From Hydractinia symbiolongicarpus (taxonomy: Eukaryota; Cnidaria; Hydrozoa; Anthoathecata; Hydractiniidae): a stretch of DNA of 64,000 bases. Under the pieces are notes generated by a model, which ran no database searches, had not been told where the DNA came from, and was given only the letters and a program-made list of their open reading frames with translations. The stretch covers positions 23,746,001 to 23,810,000 of the forward strand of contig NC_079884.1 in the NCBI RefSeq assembly GCF_029227915.1, given 5' to 3'. A program made the position numbers and the translations under genes. This document shows, one piece after another, positions 22,146 through 34,775 of this stretch (position 1 is its first letter; the number at the start of each line of letters is the position of its first letter).

Positions 22146-24486
22146 CTTAGTAAAGAAGCATATAAAAGAGTAACTAGCGAGTAACGTAAAACAAAAATAG
22201 TAGATTTTAATAGATTTCCAAATTGATTTGTTTTTAAATATTTACAGGTTTCGCAATATTATTAATAAGTCGTTAAAGTTATTAGCAAACCAGTTATGTC
22301 TTTTTAACAAGCGTACATACCTCAAAAAGAAAAAAAAATACTCAGTGGCATGCCAAAAATAAATAAATTACGTTGCCATGCGAGGATGTTGAGCCTAAAA
22401 TGTTATTGTTCTAGCTTCTACGTAGGTGGTACTTCTATCTTAATTGATGTTGTTTGTTTGTTTAAAAAATCAATCTAATTTTCCAGATCCTTATGCAAAA
22501 CTGAAGAAATTGTGAGAGGTTTTGATTCATACTATATAAAACCACCTGCTTCAATAGGTTTCTGAGCTTTGCACTGTAATTAGCCTTAAACTTAGTCTTA
22601 CTAGTACCAAATTTGGTTGTTCAGAACACATACAATTCGACATATACATATAAAACATGATGAGCTGAAGGAAGGACTATGGACACTAATTGGTCAGGAG
22701 ATGGTCATGAAAGAGATGGACAAGCATCCTTAACAATTTCGAAACCATTTTGTAAACTATTATGCGTTATCAAGTATTTTTACACATTTAAATAGTACTT
22801 AAAAATTTTTCTTATACCCTTGACACTTTTGAGGCTTTTATAGTCTCCACCACCTTTCCAAGAGCCCTCAAAACCCCCCTACCTAAATAGGGTTGAATAA
22901 AAAAAAAAAAAAAAAAATTCTCAGAAAGTGGTATAATTATTTTGTAAGATATATGACATGCACTATCTGAAATATATGCTGCTAGTAATAACATATTGGT
23001 AAATGAATTAGTAAGATTTGGCATCCAAGGAAACTGACGTGAAGAAACAGCATTAGAAAAAATTGAGTGGTAAGAAGAGGATGGAATCAAAAAAATGTAG
23101 CTTTGACCTACCTTGTCATTATATAGTTCTCTCTTGGTAGTTCTCTGTCAATGACAAAGTTGATGAAACCAAAAAACGACTACAGATAATATCACACATC
23201 ATTGTTATCATTCGAAGATACTTAGCACGATTGGACATTAAAGGAAACGTACAATGCGTATTCCCAGGGTTGATAGAATTTACGAAATAAGTCCAGCAGA
23301 GTTAAAAAGCAGTATCTATTTTTTCCACAAAAGAATTTAAGACCATAAACATTCATTCATTTAATCATTATTCTATTTATTCATGGATATTTGACTTTAA
23401 CGTTTCTTAAACATTTTTTTCACAAACTTTGTTTTCAACCTTAAAATTCATTAAGGCGTACATATAACAAAATATATTACTCAGCCGTCAAAAAAAAAAC
23501 AAGTCATTTTTTCTGATATTGGACTTTTGCTCTCTTTACTAATGTTTAAACTATTTTCGTCACTTTTCATTTCTGATAACAACGAAATAAGAAAGCGCGG
23601 GAGGAGAGTTAAATTGAAATTGACATGTCTACGGTTTGTTAAAATAAAATTGACAACTGTGTAAAAAATAAATATATATATAGATTCCCTCATAATATAT
23701 TCGAAAAACCCCGGATCGAATAGGGTTAAATCCCTCCTTCCTCTCGGTTCCTAGGGCACTGACGAAAAAATCAATATTTCCAATGTCATCCTTACACCGT
23801 TTTAAAGAATTTTTTATCGTCTGAAAGTTAATTATTATTTTGTGCTTTTAACAAAACTTAATAAGCCAATGAAGTAATCAGGCCGCGAGATTATCGTTGT
23901 CAAAATTTTATTTCGGGTGATAAATGTTATTCTCATTTCAAATTAAACAACAAAACCTAAAGCTCCAAAATAAAAATTGAAACCTTGAAAAGGAATAGGT
24001 TTAAAACGAAAAAACGAATATACTGAAACATTAAACTAAGGAAGAGACACAATATTTAAACAGATAAACCTATCGAAATAAATAAATAAATATGTTTAAA
24101 ATAATTGATATATGTATACTTATATATATAATTGAATTTATTTATGAGTAACAGAATAGGAGCAACAACAGTAGAACAATCTAGTCTCAAGAAATTATGG
24201 CGAAGCGGTTTGGCATGGCTTATACTTGAATATGTCTGTGACCCGTCCTTCAAAAGATGACTTAAATAACTGCAACAATGTATTAAATGTCAATCGAGCA
24301 AGTGGAAAACAGACATACGAAGAATCACCAATCTTGATGTCTATTCTATTTTGTTAATTGATCAGTAAATATTAAGCTTTGATAACAAACTATAAAACCA
24401 ATCTGAATTGTGAGTAAAATTTACCAAGTTATTTTTGTGAAAAAACAAACGAACACTTTTAATACATTGCAGAAACAATTCATTGC
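22146..24486. other. Non-coding region before the PTB gene
   Basis: It contains a poly-A run near 22898-22916 and otherwise AT-rich sequence. Short frames carry no recognisable motif. I see no gene. Confidence 0.5.
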
Positions 24487-24537
24487 AAAAATGACTTTAG
24501 CTCTCCAATCTGAGATTTGAGAGCTAAAGTCATTTTT
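24487..24537. repeat. Perfect 19-bp hairpin
   Basis: AAAAATGACTTTAGCTCTC (24487-24505) is followed after 13 bases by its exact reverse complement (24519-24537). The site is about 440 bases past the stop codon of the minus-strand PTB gene, just beyond two candidate AATAAA signals. It could be a short foldback, or a hairpin in the gene's 3' end. Confidence 0.75.
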
Positions 24538-24592
24538 GATTTTTGACAGATTTTGTAAAATATTTTATTTTGAATTTACAACAAATATTTGA

Positions 24593-24598
24593 TTTATT
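24593..24598 (-). terminator. Candidate polyadenylation signal of the PTB gene
   Basis: AATAAA on the minus strand about 375 bases after the stop codon, with a second copy at 24564-24569. No other canonical signal lies nearer. Confidence 0.4.
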
Positions 24599-24845
24599 TT
24601 TCTGTCTGAAATGTTATCCCTTTTTCTTATGGTCACTCAAGAAAAATTAATTAGTCTATTTGAGCAGTATATATTAGAATAAAGTTATTGGAAAAGTATA
24701 TCCAAGAGTGAAGACTAAATGGGTATAAAGTCGTTCTTACTTTAGGTACAGCATATTTAGTTAAATTTAAAATTTTCCAAGAATTGTGAATCAAAGCAAA
24801 TAAACAAACGCAACAAATCTAAACAAAACAAGAATAAAAAAACAG

Positions 24846-24950
24846 CATAACAAAACAAAGCAAAACAAAACGATACGATACGAAACGATATGATACTATA
24901 CCATACGATACGATACGAAACGAAACGAAATGAAACGAAACAAAAAAAAT
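24846..24950. repeat. ACGAA / ATACG pentamer-rich simple sequence
   Basis: Degenerate runs of AAAAC, GATAC and GAAAC units lie directly after the stop of the minus-strand PTB gene, so they are in its 3' UTR. They generate an artefactual Phe/Ser/Val-rich open frame on the minus strand. Confidence 0.7.
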
Positions 24951-24973
24951 ATAAAAACGAAAACAAGTCTAAC

Positions 24974-26170
24974 TTATATGTCAGTTTCATCGAGTTCTAG
25001 AAGACGTTCTAATTCATTTTGTTTCATTTTAACATCACACATTTCATTAATTGTAGCATTAGCATTTTTATCAACTCTGTATACAGTACCATTTGTGAGA
25101 ACATCTGTCGCGTGCGATATTATCCCAGTACAATCATTACTTATTTTGAATGGTTTGTATTCCATATCCACATTTTGTAATTTTTTGCTTATTTGACTAT
25201 TCGATAAATGACGTGTGTTTTCAGACACGACATTAACACTACCGTTACACACGGCCTCATCACACGTCCTGACAGCATACGAACTTTTGGAATGATTTAT
25301 AATATCTTTATACTCTTCTTCCAGATCGTAGTGAACAGAATCTCGATTCTGATAAATGTTTCGATTGGTGTGCGCATCACAATGATTTTCTATAATGTAA
25401 CCGGGATCTGCATTAGTGTCGCTGTATCTGCTTGTTGGGTCAAAACACTTCATATCGATACTTGCCGAAGTAGAAGCACGGCCCGAATCGCATCCAGTGG
25501 TCGTTGCACATGTGGATAATGACGCACAAGGTGTAGATAACATTGAACGATCTGGAATATCATGTCTATCATTAAAAACCTTTTGACGAAAAAATTTAGT
25601 GATGTTTTCATAGTCAAGATCATCATTTTGTCCTATCGCTTCTGAAAGTCTGATATCGGTGGTATTAAAATTAACAGGCCTACGGGAAGGTGGCTTGTCA
25701 TATTGTTTTGCTAGCAATTCTCCAATTTTATTGGCTGCAAATTTTGCAATATCTTTTGTCCTACATAAAAACAAGTGGCATTCTAATCCACGTGACATTG
25801 TTGGGCTAGCTATAAAAGGGCTGTCATTGTGATAGAAGATAGCTAACAGTCTTTGATTTTTTGCATCAACGCAAGACACAACGATTTTACGGATATCGTA
25901 ATGACAACAGTTGTGGTTCTTGCCATCTCTCAGCACAACCAAACTGTCCTCAAAGCATAAAGATAGCATGGGAATTGTATTTTTTTCCAGATCTTTTTTA
26001 CTTTTTATCGTCAAAACATAAGCTGCACGACGTAGTTCTTCTGGAGTTGGTTGAGCTGTGTATGTATGACCGAGATAATATCCCGGTATGGATGATGGAC
26101 CATTTGCAGCTGTAAGGCTTTCGCCAGTTCTGTTTACAAAGGAAAAGAATTTCCGTATCAAGTCCATCAT
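24974..26170 (-). CDS. PTB/PID-domain protein, 398 aa
   Basis: One intact coding exon from ATG ATG GAC to TAA. A good acceptor (TTTGTATTTAG) lies seven bases upstream of the first ATG, so a spliced 5' UTR is likely. Residues about 30-156 form a PTB/PID domain: it opens with GYYLG, carries VVSCVDAKNQRLLAIFYH in the middle strands and ECHLFLCRTKDIAKFAANKI in the C-terminal helix that closes the phosphopeptide groove. The remaining 240 residues are polar and apparently disordered, rich in Ser, Thr and Asn, with several Tyr in acidic context (DYENI, VHYDLEEEYKD) and an acidic end (ELERLLELDETD). PTB proteins are cytoplasmic adaptors that bind NPxY-type tails of receptors. The layout of a single PTB domain plus a long tail resembles FAM43 or GULP/LDLRAP-type proteins, but I cannot assign orthology. 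Confidence 0.9.
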   Translation of the reverse strand: MMDLIRKFFSFVNRTGESLTAANGPSSIPGYYLGHTYTAQPTPEELRRAAYVLTIKSKKDLEKNTIPMLSLCFEDSLVVLRDGKNHNCCHYDIRKIVVSCVDAKNQRLLAIFYHNDSPFIASPTMSRGLECHLFLCRTKDIAKFAANKIGELLAKQYDKPPSRRPVNFNTTDIRLSEAIGQNDDLDYENITKFFRQKVFNDRHDIPDRSMLSTPCASLSTCATTTGCDSGRASTSASIDMKCFDPTSRYSDTNADPGYIIENHCDAHTNRNIYQNRDSVHYDLEEEYKDIINHSKSSYAVRTCDEAVCNGSVNVVSENTRHLSNSQISKKLQNVDMEYKPFKISNDCTGIISHATDVLTNGTVYRVDKNANATINEMCDVKMKQNELERLLELDETDI

Positions 26171-29100
26171 TGAGGTACTAAATACAAAAAAAAAATTGAC
26201 ACATATATATGAACATCACTTTTTTCCCCGTTGGAACTAAAAAACAAAATAGAGAAAAAAGTATAAATTCGAGAACAATATGTAAATATTTAGTAATGAT
26301 GAAATAATATCAAGTAAACAATACTTGAGAATTTGATGTAAGTAGTTAAAAAAGACGATATAAATAACAAACAAGTGTAATTAAAAAAGCTAATAACATT
26401 ATTAGCAAAAATAACATAAAACATATGGCATGTAAAATCGTGAAAACAACGTCATTCACACACTGACAAAAACGAGTAGCGTTTTATCTTTAATAATCCA
26501 TAATAGATATGTTTTGTGAGAATGCTTTAACTTGCCAGAAAAATAAATGCTAGTTACAAAAGGAATCATTCCCTTACACAACTACTAATTTATGATAAAG
26601 AGAATAACTAAGCTATATAGCTACTGAACTTTTTTATTTATTTATTAGACACAATTTTGCTAAAGTTTAGTTTCCATAGTTGTTGTAGATATTTGCTATT
26701 ACTCAAAACTACCTTTATCAAACAGTTCTAAGCAGATGTAGGAATTTTGGACAAATTTTCACCTTCATTAAAGAAAAAAAACTAACATCAGTAAAAATTT
26801 AATGCTGCCATTTTCTTCTGTTATAACCGGATAGTGTTTGTCAAAAATATGGTATGTGAAACCAATCCTTACTCTACATCACCCATTTCGGCCATAATAT
26901 GTTTGAAAAACAAAACAAATTTCAAGCTGGTCACACCTCTCAATGCCAAGGATATAACAAATCAAACATATATACAAACGTTTTTTTTGAATATCTCTCA
27001 CAGCGCATTTAATTATAAAACTTTGCATTTCTATAAAAGCATCAAACTTTCTTTTTACTGCTACACATCAGCTCTGGTTACGAAACATAAAACAAAGAAA
27101 CGCTATGGGCATACATTTTTTATCACATTTTACTCATGCCATAAAACTTAACTAACTTTGACATGCTTCTAATAAAAATATTTCTCTTTCTCTTTCAGAA
27201 TACTTGTAGGCAAGCTCACAGTTTTAGCCCTGTAATCGCAGCGGCAGTAAGAGTGGTAATTTTCATTTAACCGCAAACAACAGTCATAAAATAACATTAG
27301 GAAATCTTTATACAAATATAAGTAAACATTAGAATTGGAAATAAATAAACACTACTGTACACATGAACCGAAAACAGAAACTATACAATACCAGATACCT
27401 AAATGTACCAATCTACTTTGAGTAATACCTCATTAATAATAACTTTATAAAAATAAATAACAATTTCATAAACAATTTTTTTCTTAGCGTATAGAATATC
27501 TCAAACATGTTTAGATCAAGCTTGTAGCTGAAAGCATTGCAATAATAAGTATAATTATAGCTGATACCAACAGTAATTTTTGTGGTTTAACGCTCTCCTC
27601 CGTAGGCTACGTTTATAAAGAAGAAGAAGTATTAACATTCTTACATCTTAGTATATCTAAGTAAACGTATACAAAATTTTTGGGTTGGTAATTGATAGTT
27701 AAACTTTTCAGATGGAAAACAAATCTACCATTTGTCTCGGTCAAATCAAGTTAAAATATTCTACTTCATAGCACACCAAAGACATGAAGTGAATGTGCAG
27801 AGATATTTCTACCCTCAAGGAGAAGAGCTTTACTAAATAAAACCACATATTTCCTGCAGCAGCAAAAATAAACTTTTAAGCTTTGCTTTGATTTAGTTTG
27901 GTTAAACCTGTTGGTAATACACATTAACCTTCTTATGCAAACAAACTCTTTGCATTGGTATAGTAGAGTACCGAGAATAAAAATAAAAATAAAACACCAA
28001 ATATGTCAATTTATTTGATACCGGTTTAAATTGAATTATTAGGCCTCTCCACTTTGTTTTGACCCCTCCATCGTAGATGATATTAAAAACAGTTAATGAT
28101 AAACAATAGAAGCTGTCAACACTAATAACGTTTCGTTAGCTTCGTTGTGTCTATTACCAAGAGAATTTTAAACGTTTAGAATCTTTTGTTCTCCCACTGA
28201 TATTCACTAATCTTTTCATCAAAGTTGGGCATTTGAAACTCGTCTGGCGTTTCGTTGTCATGCAGGAACATTAAACATAATTAAATTCTAATCCAATATT
28301 TTAAAAAACTTGATTACAACTTAGTTAAAACAAAAATGTCATTCAACTATCATTGAAGGTCAGATTTTTACCAGCCAAAAGAAACTCTTTGTTGCGTATA
28401 TAGATGTCATCCTTAGCAATTCCTACTTCTCCCTAAAAGTTTCCAGTGGAAATCTGAGTAACATTGGTTTATCTTCTAATGCTAAAAAATATAATTCGAA
28501 ATTAATATTACAACAACCTAGAACCTAGTACTTCTTTCGTAGATTGCACAAGAAATTTTGCCAAGTTAGTCATGTAGAGTTTACACGTCGTGTTAGAAAC
28601 TGTCGTTTTAGCAACTTTCATAAGGTTACACTTCGCATAAAGCATAGCCAAAGTTCTGATTTAAGAGCCAAAGTGTAGACAAAGTCATAAAAGGTTAAAT
28701 AGAACCTAAACCACACAATTGACAAAGTACACAACACGATCTTTCTTTAAACTTTGCAAACTTTGCAAAGTTTGCAAAAAAGCAAAATGGATAAAAAGAA
28801 CTTAGTGTGATCTGAATGTAGCTATCATTTTTATGGTGTAAAATCATGGAGGTAGACAAAAAGATTTATCCCTGATGCGATTAGTTAAAAACATTTTTAC
28901 GTTATTCCTTTTGACGCCTGTCATTTTTGAAGTGTATTGAATTTGATTGGTCAAGAAAACAATCGAACGTTATGTTATTCATCCACATGCGAAACTAAGG
29001 TCCAGTCTAAATATGACAAAAGCCTAAGAAGACCTGGGGACGAGAATGTCAGCATGTAGAAAAGTAGTGTTAGATATGAACAATGTAAATAACGAAACTG

Positions 29101-32100
29101 AAAAAAAGGCCTAACAAAAGTTTTAAGAAATTTCTAATATATTCTTTCTAATATATTCACAGAATGCTATAGTGAAAGAAAATTCTAGCTCAGGCGGTAA
29201 TTTATTTATTCACAACTTTGTGCGCAGACTACAACGAAAGCAAGTCGTAGACGTCATAAGTTTTTATTTATCAATAGCCGGCTTTATTACTATCTTCTTC
29301 GTTATAATTCTTGTTATTACAGCACTATCCTAACGTCATTGCAAAATTATTTTCCGGTTATAAAATTGGCCACTCATCAGATCCATTATTAATTTGAAAA
29401 AATGGAAAACGTAGCCCTTTATCTCAACCAGCCAGTTACTTCTAAGTATTGTCACAAAATGTTTGTGACCAAAAGTAGAAAAATTTATAACCCAGTCAAT
29501 TCCACTTCTATAAAGCAATGCAGCAAGAGAACGTGCTGTGTAAAAAAATTAATAATTTTGTAGAAACCTTAGTTAAAAAAGAAACAAGGTGCTAGCTACG
29601 TTCATGAACAATATATAATGAAACAGGAAGGATAATTTCGAATGTGCTGCCTCAAGTGATTGTTTCCATATTGCCTCAAGTGGTTGTTTCTATATAAGAG
29701 TCGGGCGTTTTAAACTTATCAATAGTCAAAGTTTATTTTTCAACTTTGTTCACTGACTTAGGTCTTAGAATCTCAAGTTATTTGGTGAAATACATACTCT
29801 TGAAACATAGTAAATGTAGCCGACATCAGCACGACCAATTTTTTCCAATCATAAGAATGCCACTAGTAAATTTTAAACGCTTTCTACTTTTAAATAATAC
29901 CAAAAAAACAAACGCCCTTTGTTACATTAATTTTAGTTAGCTTTATGGAAAGTGGTTTTCATGCTTTGTATTTTATGCATTGTTTTTTTTTTGGTTTTCC
30001 AGGCTTATAAATATGCTTCAGAAGTCTTCGGAAAAGAGATGCAGCATATCTTCCAAGGAAATTTTAAGTTGGTGTTGGTCCTTGTCAAAAATTGTTGAGA
30101 CAACGATTGTTCTTAACCATTGTTCACAACAATATAAAAAATGGTGTATTCTTAACAGCCGACACTCACTCACTCACTTAAAGTAAAATCTGGTAGTTTT
30201 ACACATCACGGGAGAATTCAGTTTGCCTACGAGGTCCTCGAAATTTGGGAAGATGGTCATACTGATGTCAGCAACAAGTAGTACATCTTTTTGGATATGA
30301 GCAAATAGCGTAAGGTCCTAGCTTTACTGCAAACAGTAAACTTTGACAAATTTAAACAGCGCAAGGGGAAAAAACTTCATATTTATTATAGACATAGATG
30401 CTGACACAATTTCTCTATTTATAACGCAATAAAATAAAAGGGAAACATTCGATCAAGCTTTCTATGCTATTACCGACCTTTCATACAGCCCAGTCTGGGC
30501 ACGAGTAACGCGCGTGTAGAGACAAATTTTTGCCTGTTTTTGTTTGACTCGATAGTGTAGTCAAGTTTCTTAGTCACTTTCTCACAAAGAATTATATGTG
30601 TCATACGGAAAAAGGCAGAAATGTGTAACATTCTGTTGTTTCTTTCCTAATTCTTTGCATTTTATACTAACGTTTAACATTTAAATAAAGTGTTGATATG
30701 GCGCTGCTAGTGCTCTCTGTGATATATTAACTTTATTGAAACGCTTCAAGTAAGAACAACTTACAGTTATTCACTTTTATAAATTTCAAAGTTGGATGAT
30801 GGGACAAAGGGTATTTTTATCTATGTGGCTGCAGAGCAGTGAGCATGGACTGAAGTACTTGTTAAAAAATACATGACACATCTTATCCTTATAATCAACC
30901 TTCATGGTAAAAACTAAATATAGCTAGATGACTGAAACCACCAATATAAAATGTATGCTTGGCTATGGCTACCTAGAGAACCAGGACAACCAAACATGAA
31001 TTAGAGCTATCTAATTGTAGCAAAAGTAGAAGAAATAGATAATCCAATATCAAGCAGAAAGAATCAAGATATGAATAATCATCAAAGACCATTGTCAAAT
31101 TTGGACGAAAGGTTATTAAAAATGCCACGACTGCATATCACTTATATTGTCCTAATTACGTGATTATCTAAAAGCGAATATTTAACTCCACCGACTACAT
31201 AACTATGTTTAAGCATCTCGTAAAATAACTTTGTTGTGATTGAATGGGAAGTCATCGGATGAAAAGCAATTAGTAGAAACATTCAAACATCCATTAGCTA
31301 CTATAATTTTGTTGTTTCGTTGCAGACAAAGACATGGAATAAAGACATAATTTCAGGTAATGCATAAGGAAATGATACATATTCATAGTCAATTCCGTTG
31401 GGTTTAAAATTTAAATTTTAAAAGTATTTTAAATTTCTAATTTAACTTTTTCTGGCTAACTGTTTTCTTTTTTATGAGAAAAAGTTTTTTGTGGGTACAG
31501 GTAATCTTTAAAAGAAGTGATTTTTACAAAAAGAAATTTTCATGATTTTTTTTTTCTTTAGTTTACAAGTTCACAACAAATTTTAAGAGTCAGACATGTA
31601 TTTACAAATTGTTCGCTGAAATAAATTCTTGTGAATAAGTATAAAGAGAACATTTTCTTATATTTATGTAATTTTGCTATGATATCTTTTCAACCTAATC
31701 TCTTTGAGAAAAGTTTGACCTACCATCCCCCTTTTAATACTAGATTCCTAACCAATTTATATAAACAATATTAAGTTTTGGCTAATCTGGCAATCTAGAG
31801 TTTATTGCTGGACTGTATGTTTTAGGAAAATTACTTCTCGGTATTTATACATTATTAACTAAAAGATTGTATATATATATATGTCAAATGTTGATGAAGA
31901 TTTTTGCATAAAACATTTTTGCTGATGCTGAAGATTTAGTAAAAATCAGTACGAGGATGCCCTGTTATTGTGTTTTTCCAAATTTCCGGTGTTTTGGCTT
32001 TAAATGATCCAGTAAGCGAGACAGATCACAATTTATACCTAGCTCGAAAACGACAAAAAAAGTTGTTATTTAAGAAACATAATACAGTATGATAAAAGGG

Positions 32101-32598
32101 TATTAACCCTATTATAGGGAGGGCGATTTTGGATCTCGTGTTAAGGAGATGTTGGTGTTGATAATTTTGGTAATTTCATTTCAATCTATAAAAATGTTTC
32201 TTTATAGCGACATATACTTTTTCAATCAGCTCCGACGATATATAAAAAAAAACTTTCCACGTCGTATAGAGATAGGAAAATTCACACAATTTAAAGGCTA
32301 TACCTCGTCTAAAACTACAAACTACGTTGCAAATATAATAATCAATTATTTGAAACAGACTGTTCTGTTATGAAATCATTTAAAAGATACAAAGAAAATA
32401 ACATTAAAGCGATAATTAATTTTCTCAATATTTTCTTTTACCTTTTCATGAGCAAAGAAAAGTATTTCACAAAAAAATTAATATAACACGCTGAAAGAAA
32501 GTTAAAAACAATGATACAAAAACAAATAGGAAAGAAAATCTAATTTTTACTAAACAGCTGGTTGTTATTTTCGTATCCGTAGCTACTATATATTTTAG
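26171..32598. other. Long gene-poor interval between the PTB gene and the GPCR
   Basis: No firm gene. Isolated plus-strand exon-like pieces exist: about 27200-27247 (acceptor CTCTTTCTCTTTCAG, open frame, donor GTAAGA), 31326-31356 (GTTGCAG to GTAATG) and an open frame after a strong acceptor at 30000. They do not join into a recognisable protein. Small tandem duplications lie near 29138-29160 and 29643-29692. Confidence 0.4.
29643..29692 (+). repeat. Two-copy tandem duplication, ~25 bp
   Basis: TGCCTCAAGTGATTGTTTCC and TGCCTCAAGTGGTTGTTTC lie back to back with few differences. Confidence 0.7.
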
Positions 32599-32647
32599 AT
32601 TGAGAGTCGCACACGAGATAGATAGGCAACAGAAATTGTGAGACATA

Positions 32648-33604
32648 ATGAACATAACAACATTTCGGAACCACAGCTGGCATGGAGACCTCTTTAAAGA
32701 CACACCCTCAAGAATTGCCATTATGGTGATGCATTCAGTACTGACTATTATGGGAATTGCATTTAATATTTTTATTTGTGTTTCACATTACTTGATGAAA
32801 ACCCCGCTGAAAAAGTTCAACATATGCTTTGTCAATCTATGTGTGACCAACATTGTAATGCTTACTGGTCTTCTGCCTATGTTAGCAATTGATATGCATA
32901 AAAATCCTGAATTATCCGCAACATTTCTGACTGATATATTTTGTGGTTTCTCACAAGGGCAGTGTTTTTCTTTTGTTGGCATATTTAGTGGTATACATAC
33001 TTTGAGTGTGATGTCAATCTCGCGTTATTTAGCAGTAAAGAAGCCATTTAGATTGGGTCTGACGAAAAAGAAAATGTTAAAGTTGCTGTGTTTCGATTGG
33101 ATTGTGTGTGTTATCCTGCATTTTCCAAATGCAATCTTATGGCGACATCACGATGGTTTTTGTTACAGATATTGGAAATGGGGAACAACTTTTAAAGTGG
33201 TGTATGTTTTTACCTTGTATGTTGTTGGATTAGTTGTGCCAATTATTACCATGCTTGTGGCGTTTGTTTTAACTGTTTGGGAATTTTTCCATGGCGAGAT
33301 AACATCGATTCAAACTGCGAAACTCAGATATCGCAAACGAATAGTTGTGTTGACTGGCACACTGATCATCTTATGGATAGTATCACATATTCCTTACGCT
33401 GTTTATTGGTTGTTGTCAGTGGTTGGTCATTTTCCGTTTACATACCATGGAGAAATCAAGCGGCAAAGATGGAAATGGTTTGCGTACTTTCCTGCAATAG
33501 TAAATGCAATTCTCGAACCAATCCTATTCGGTGCGTTTAGCAGCGAGTTTAAAAAGTCTATTCGAGTCAGTTTCACACTACGAAATTCACAAATGCGTAC
33601 ATAA
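32648..33604 (+). CDS. Rhodopsin-class GPCR, 318 aa, intronless coding region
   Basis: Complete open frame with seven hydrophobic segments at about residues 23-49, 58-82, 100-130, 143-165, 182-212, 232-260 and 276-297. N40 fits the conserved Asn of helix 1. C99 before helix 3 and C172 in the second outer loop can form the usual disulphide. Helix 3 ends in SRY at 125-127 instead of (D/E)RY. The position of the helix-2 Asp is N68. Helix 6 has SHIPY at 246-250 instead of CWxP. Helix 7 has NAILEPILF instead of NPxxY. The tail is short and basic. N-glycosylation sites at N2 and N8 suit an outer N-terminus. It sits in the plasma membrane; the ligand is unknown, and cnidarians have large lineage-specific sets of such receptors. 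An acceptor (ATATATTTTAG) at 32598 suggests an upstream 5' UTR exon. Confidence 0.88.
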   Translation: MNITTFRNHSWHGDLFKDTPSRIAIMVMHSVLTIMGIAFNIFICVSHYLMKTPLKKFNICFVNLCVTNIVMLTGLLPMLAIDMHKNPELSATFLTDIFCGFSQGQCFSFVGIFSGIHTLSVMSISRYLAVKKPFRLGLTKKKMLKLLCFDWIVCVILHFPNAILWRHHDGFCYRYWKWGTTFKVVYVFTLYVVGLVVPIITMLVAFVLTVWEFFHGEITSIQTAKLRYRKRIVVLTGTLIILWIVSHIPYAVYWLLSVVGHFPFTYHGEIKRQRWKWFAYFPAIVNAILEPILFGAFSSEFKKSIRVSFTLRNSQMRT

Positions 33605-33823
33605 TCATTAAATTTGATGCATAATAGTACATTCCACTGAAATTGAACTATTTAAACTTTATAGCGACATTTGGACATATTCATGCCAAAAAATATGACA
33701 TTTCAACGGCACAACCTTAATGTGGTTTTAAATTTATTTAAAATATACCAAATAAGTAAACGAAGGCATTGAGCCGAATATTAGGAATGTACAAAAACGG
33801 TAGAGAAATGAATCGTGACTATA

Positions 33824-33829
33824 AATAAA
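33824..33829 (+). terminator. Candidate polyadenylation signal of the GPCR gene
   Basis: First canonical AATAAA after the stop, about 220 bases on. A weaker ATTAAA lies at 33606. Confidence 0.3.
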
Positions 33830-34287
33830 AGAAGTCATTGCAGTTCTGGAGCTCAAATATTTTTTCTGAATCACATTCTCCCTGCTTAAGGAAGCACGTT
33901 TTTTTAGCGGTCTTAACTTGTAGTATTTCTTTAGAATTAAACTGTATAGTCTCTGTAACAAAAGCAACATTTTGTTTGTTTTTGCATCACAACAAACTTC
34001 ATCGTTTAAAGCTCGTAGTACGTTGTGGAAAAGGACATGAAAACATGAAAATAATATTGTTGTTGGTCATAACAAATATTTCTAAAAAGTTTGAACGAAG
34101 GTTATAAAATACTGTACTATAGTACGTAAAGTATTTTTAGTTATCTTGAGGTAAAGTCCCCGCCACTTTCCATCGTAGAGATTCCTTAAAATTAATTGAA
34201 TTGTTTTTCCTCGGAGTCAATGAAAAGATGACGACACTCTAATATTCGACATCGTATTTCTAAAAATATTCGACGGGCATTTTGCTT

Positions 34288-34318
34288 ACTAACATCTGAC
34301 TTATAGTCAGATGTTAGT
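34288..34318. repeat. Short perfect hairpin, 13-bp arms
   Basis: ACTAACATCTGAC, five-base spacer TTATA, then the exact reverse complement. Flanking sequence is AT-rich. No element identity. Confidence 0.7.
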
Positions 34319-34775
34319 TATTATTAGATTATCTTTTTAGCTTAAGCGCATTGAAATAATTGTCTCAAATCAAAAATGAATTTTTGAATACAATTATTTC
34401 CATAAAATAATATGCATTTTTAGTTAACAAAACTGGACTAAATAATATCCAAGTATTTTAAATAACAGAAATGTCCAAAAGAAAACCAGGTTAACAAGAA
34501 TACTTATTATATACTGTCAACTCTTTTTTATATACAATAAATCTAAGTGTTCCGTACAACCGTGCAATAACTGAGGCGATATTTCCACGTTTGTTTTGGT
34601 ATTTTCAATTTACAATGCAAATACTTCTGTAAAATGCAATGATTTTTGAAACAAAAACGAAATCGAGATATCGTTACTTCCTTTCATGGGCCTTCCATTT
34701 GGCAAAAATGCAATAAAAAAATAAAAAATGTCTGACAAAAAAAGAGATGTTAGGTATATAATAAAGCATATATTG

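Noticed and set aside
24757-24990. Phe/Ser/Val/Tyr-rich 77-codon frame on the minus strand
   Set aside because: Produced by GAAAC/GATAC simple sequence in the PTB gene's 3' UTR.
29980-30186. Terminal exon after a strong acceptor at 30000
   Set aside because: The acceptor is good and about 30 codons are open, but no donor, upstream exon or family match could be found.
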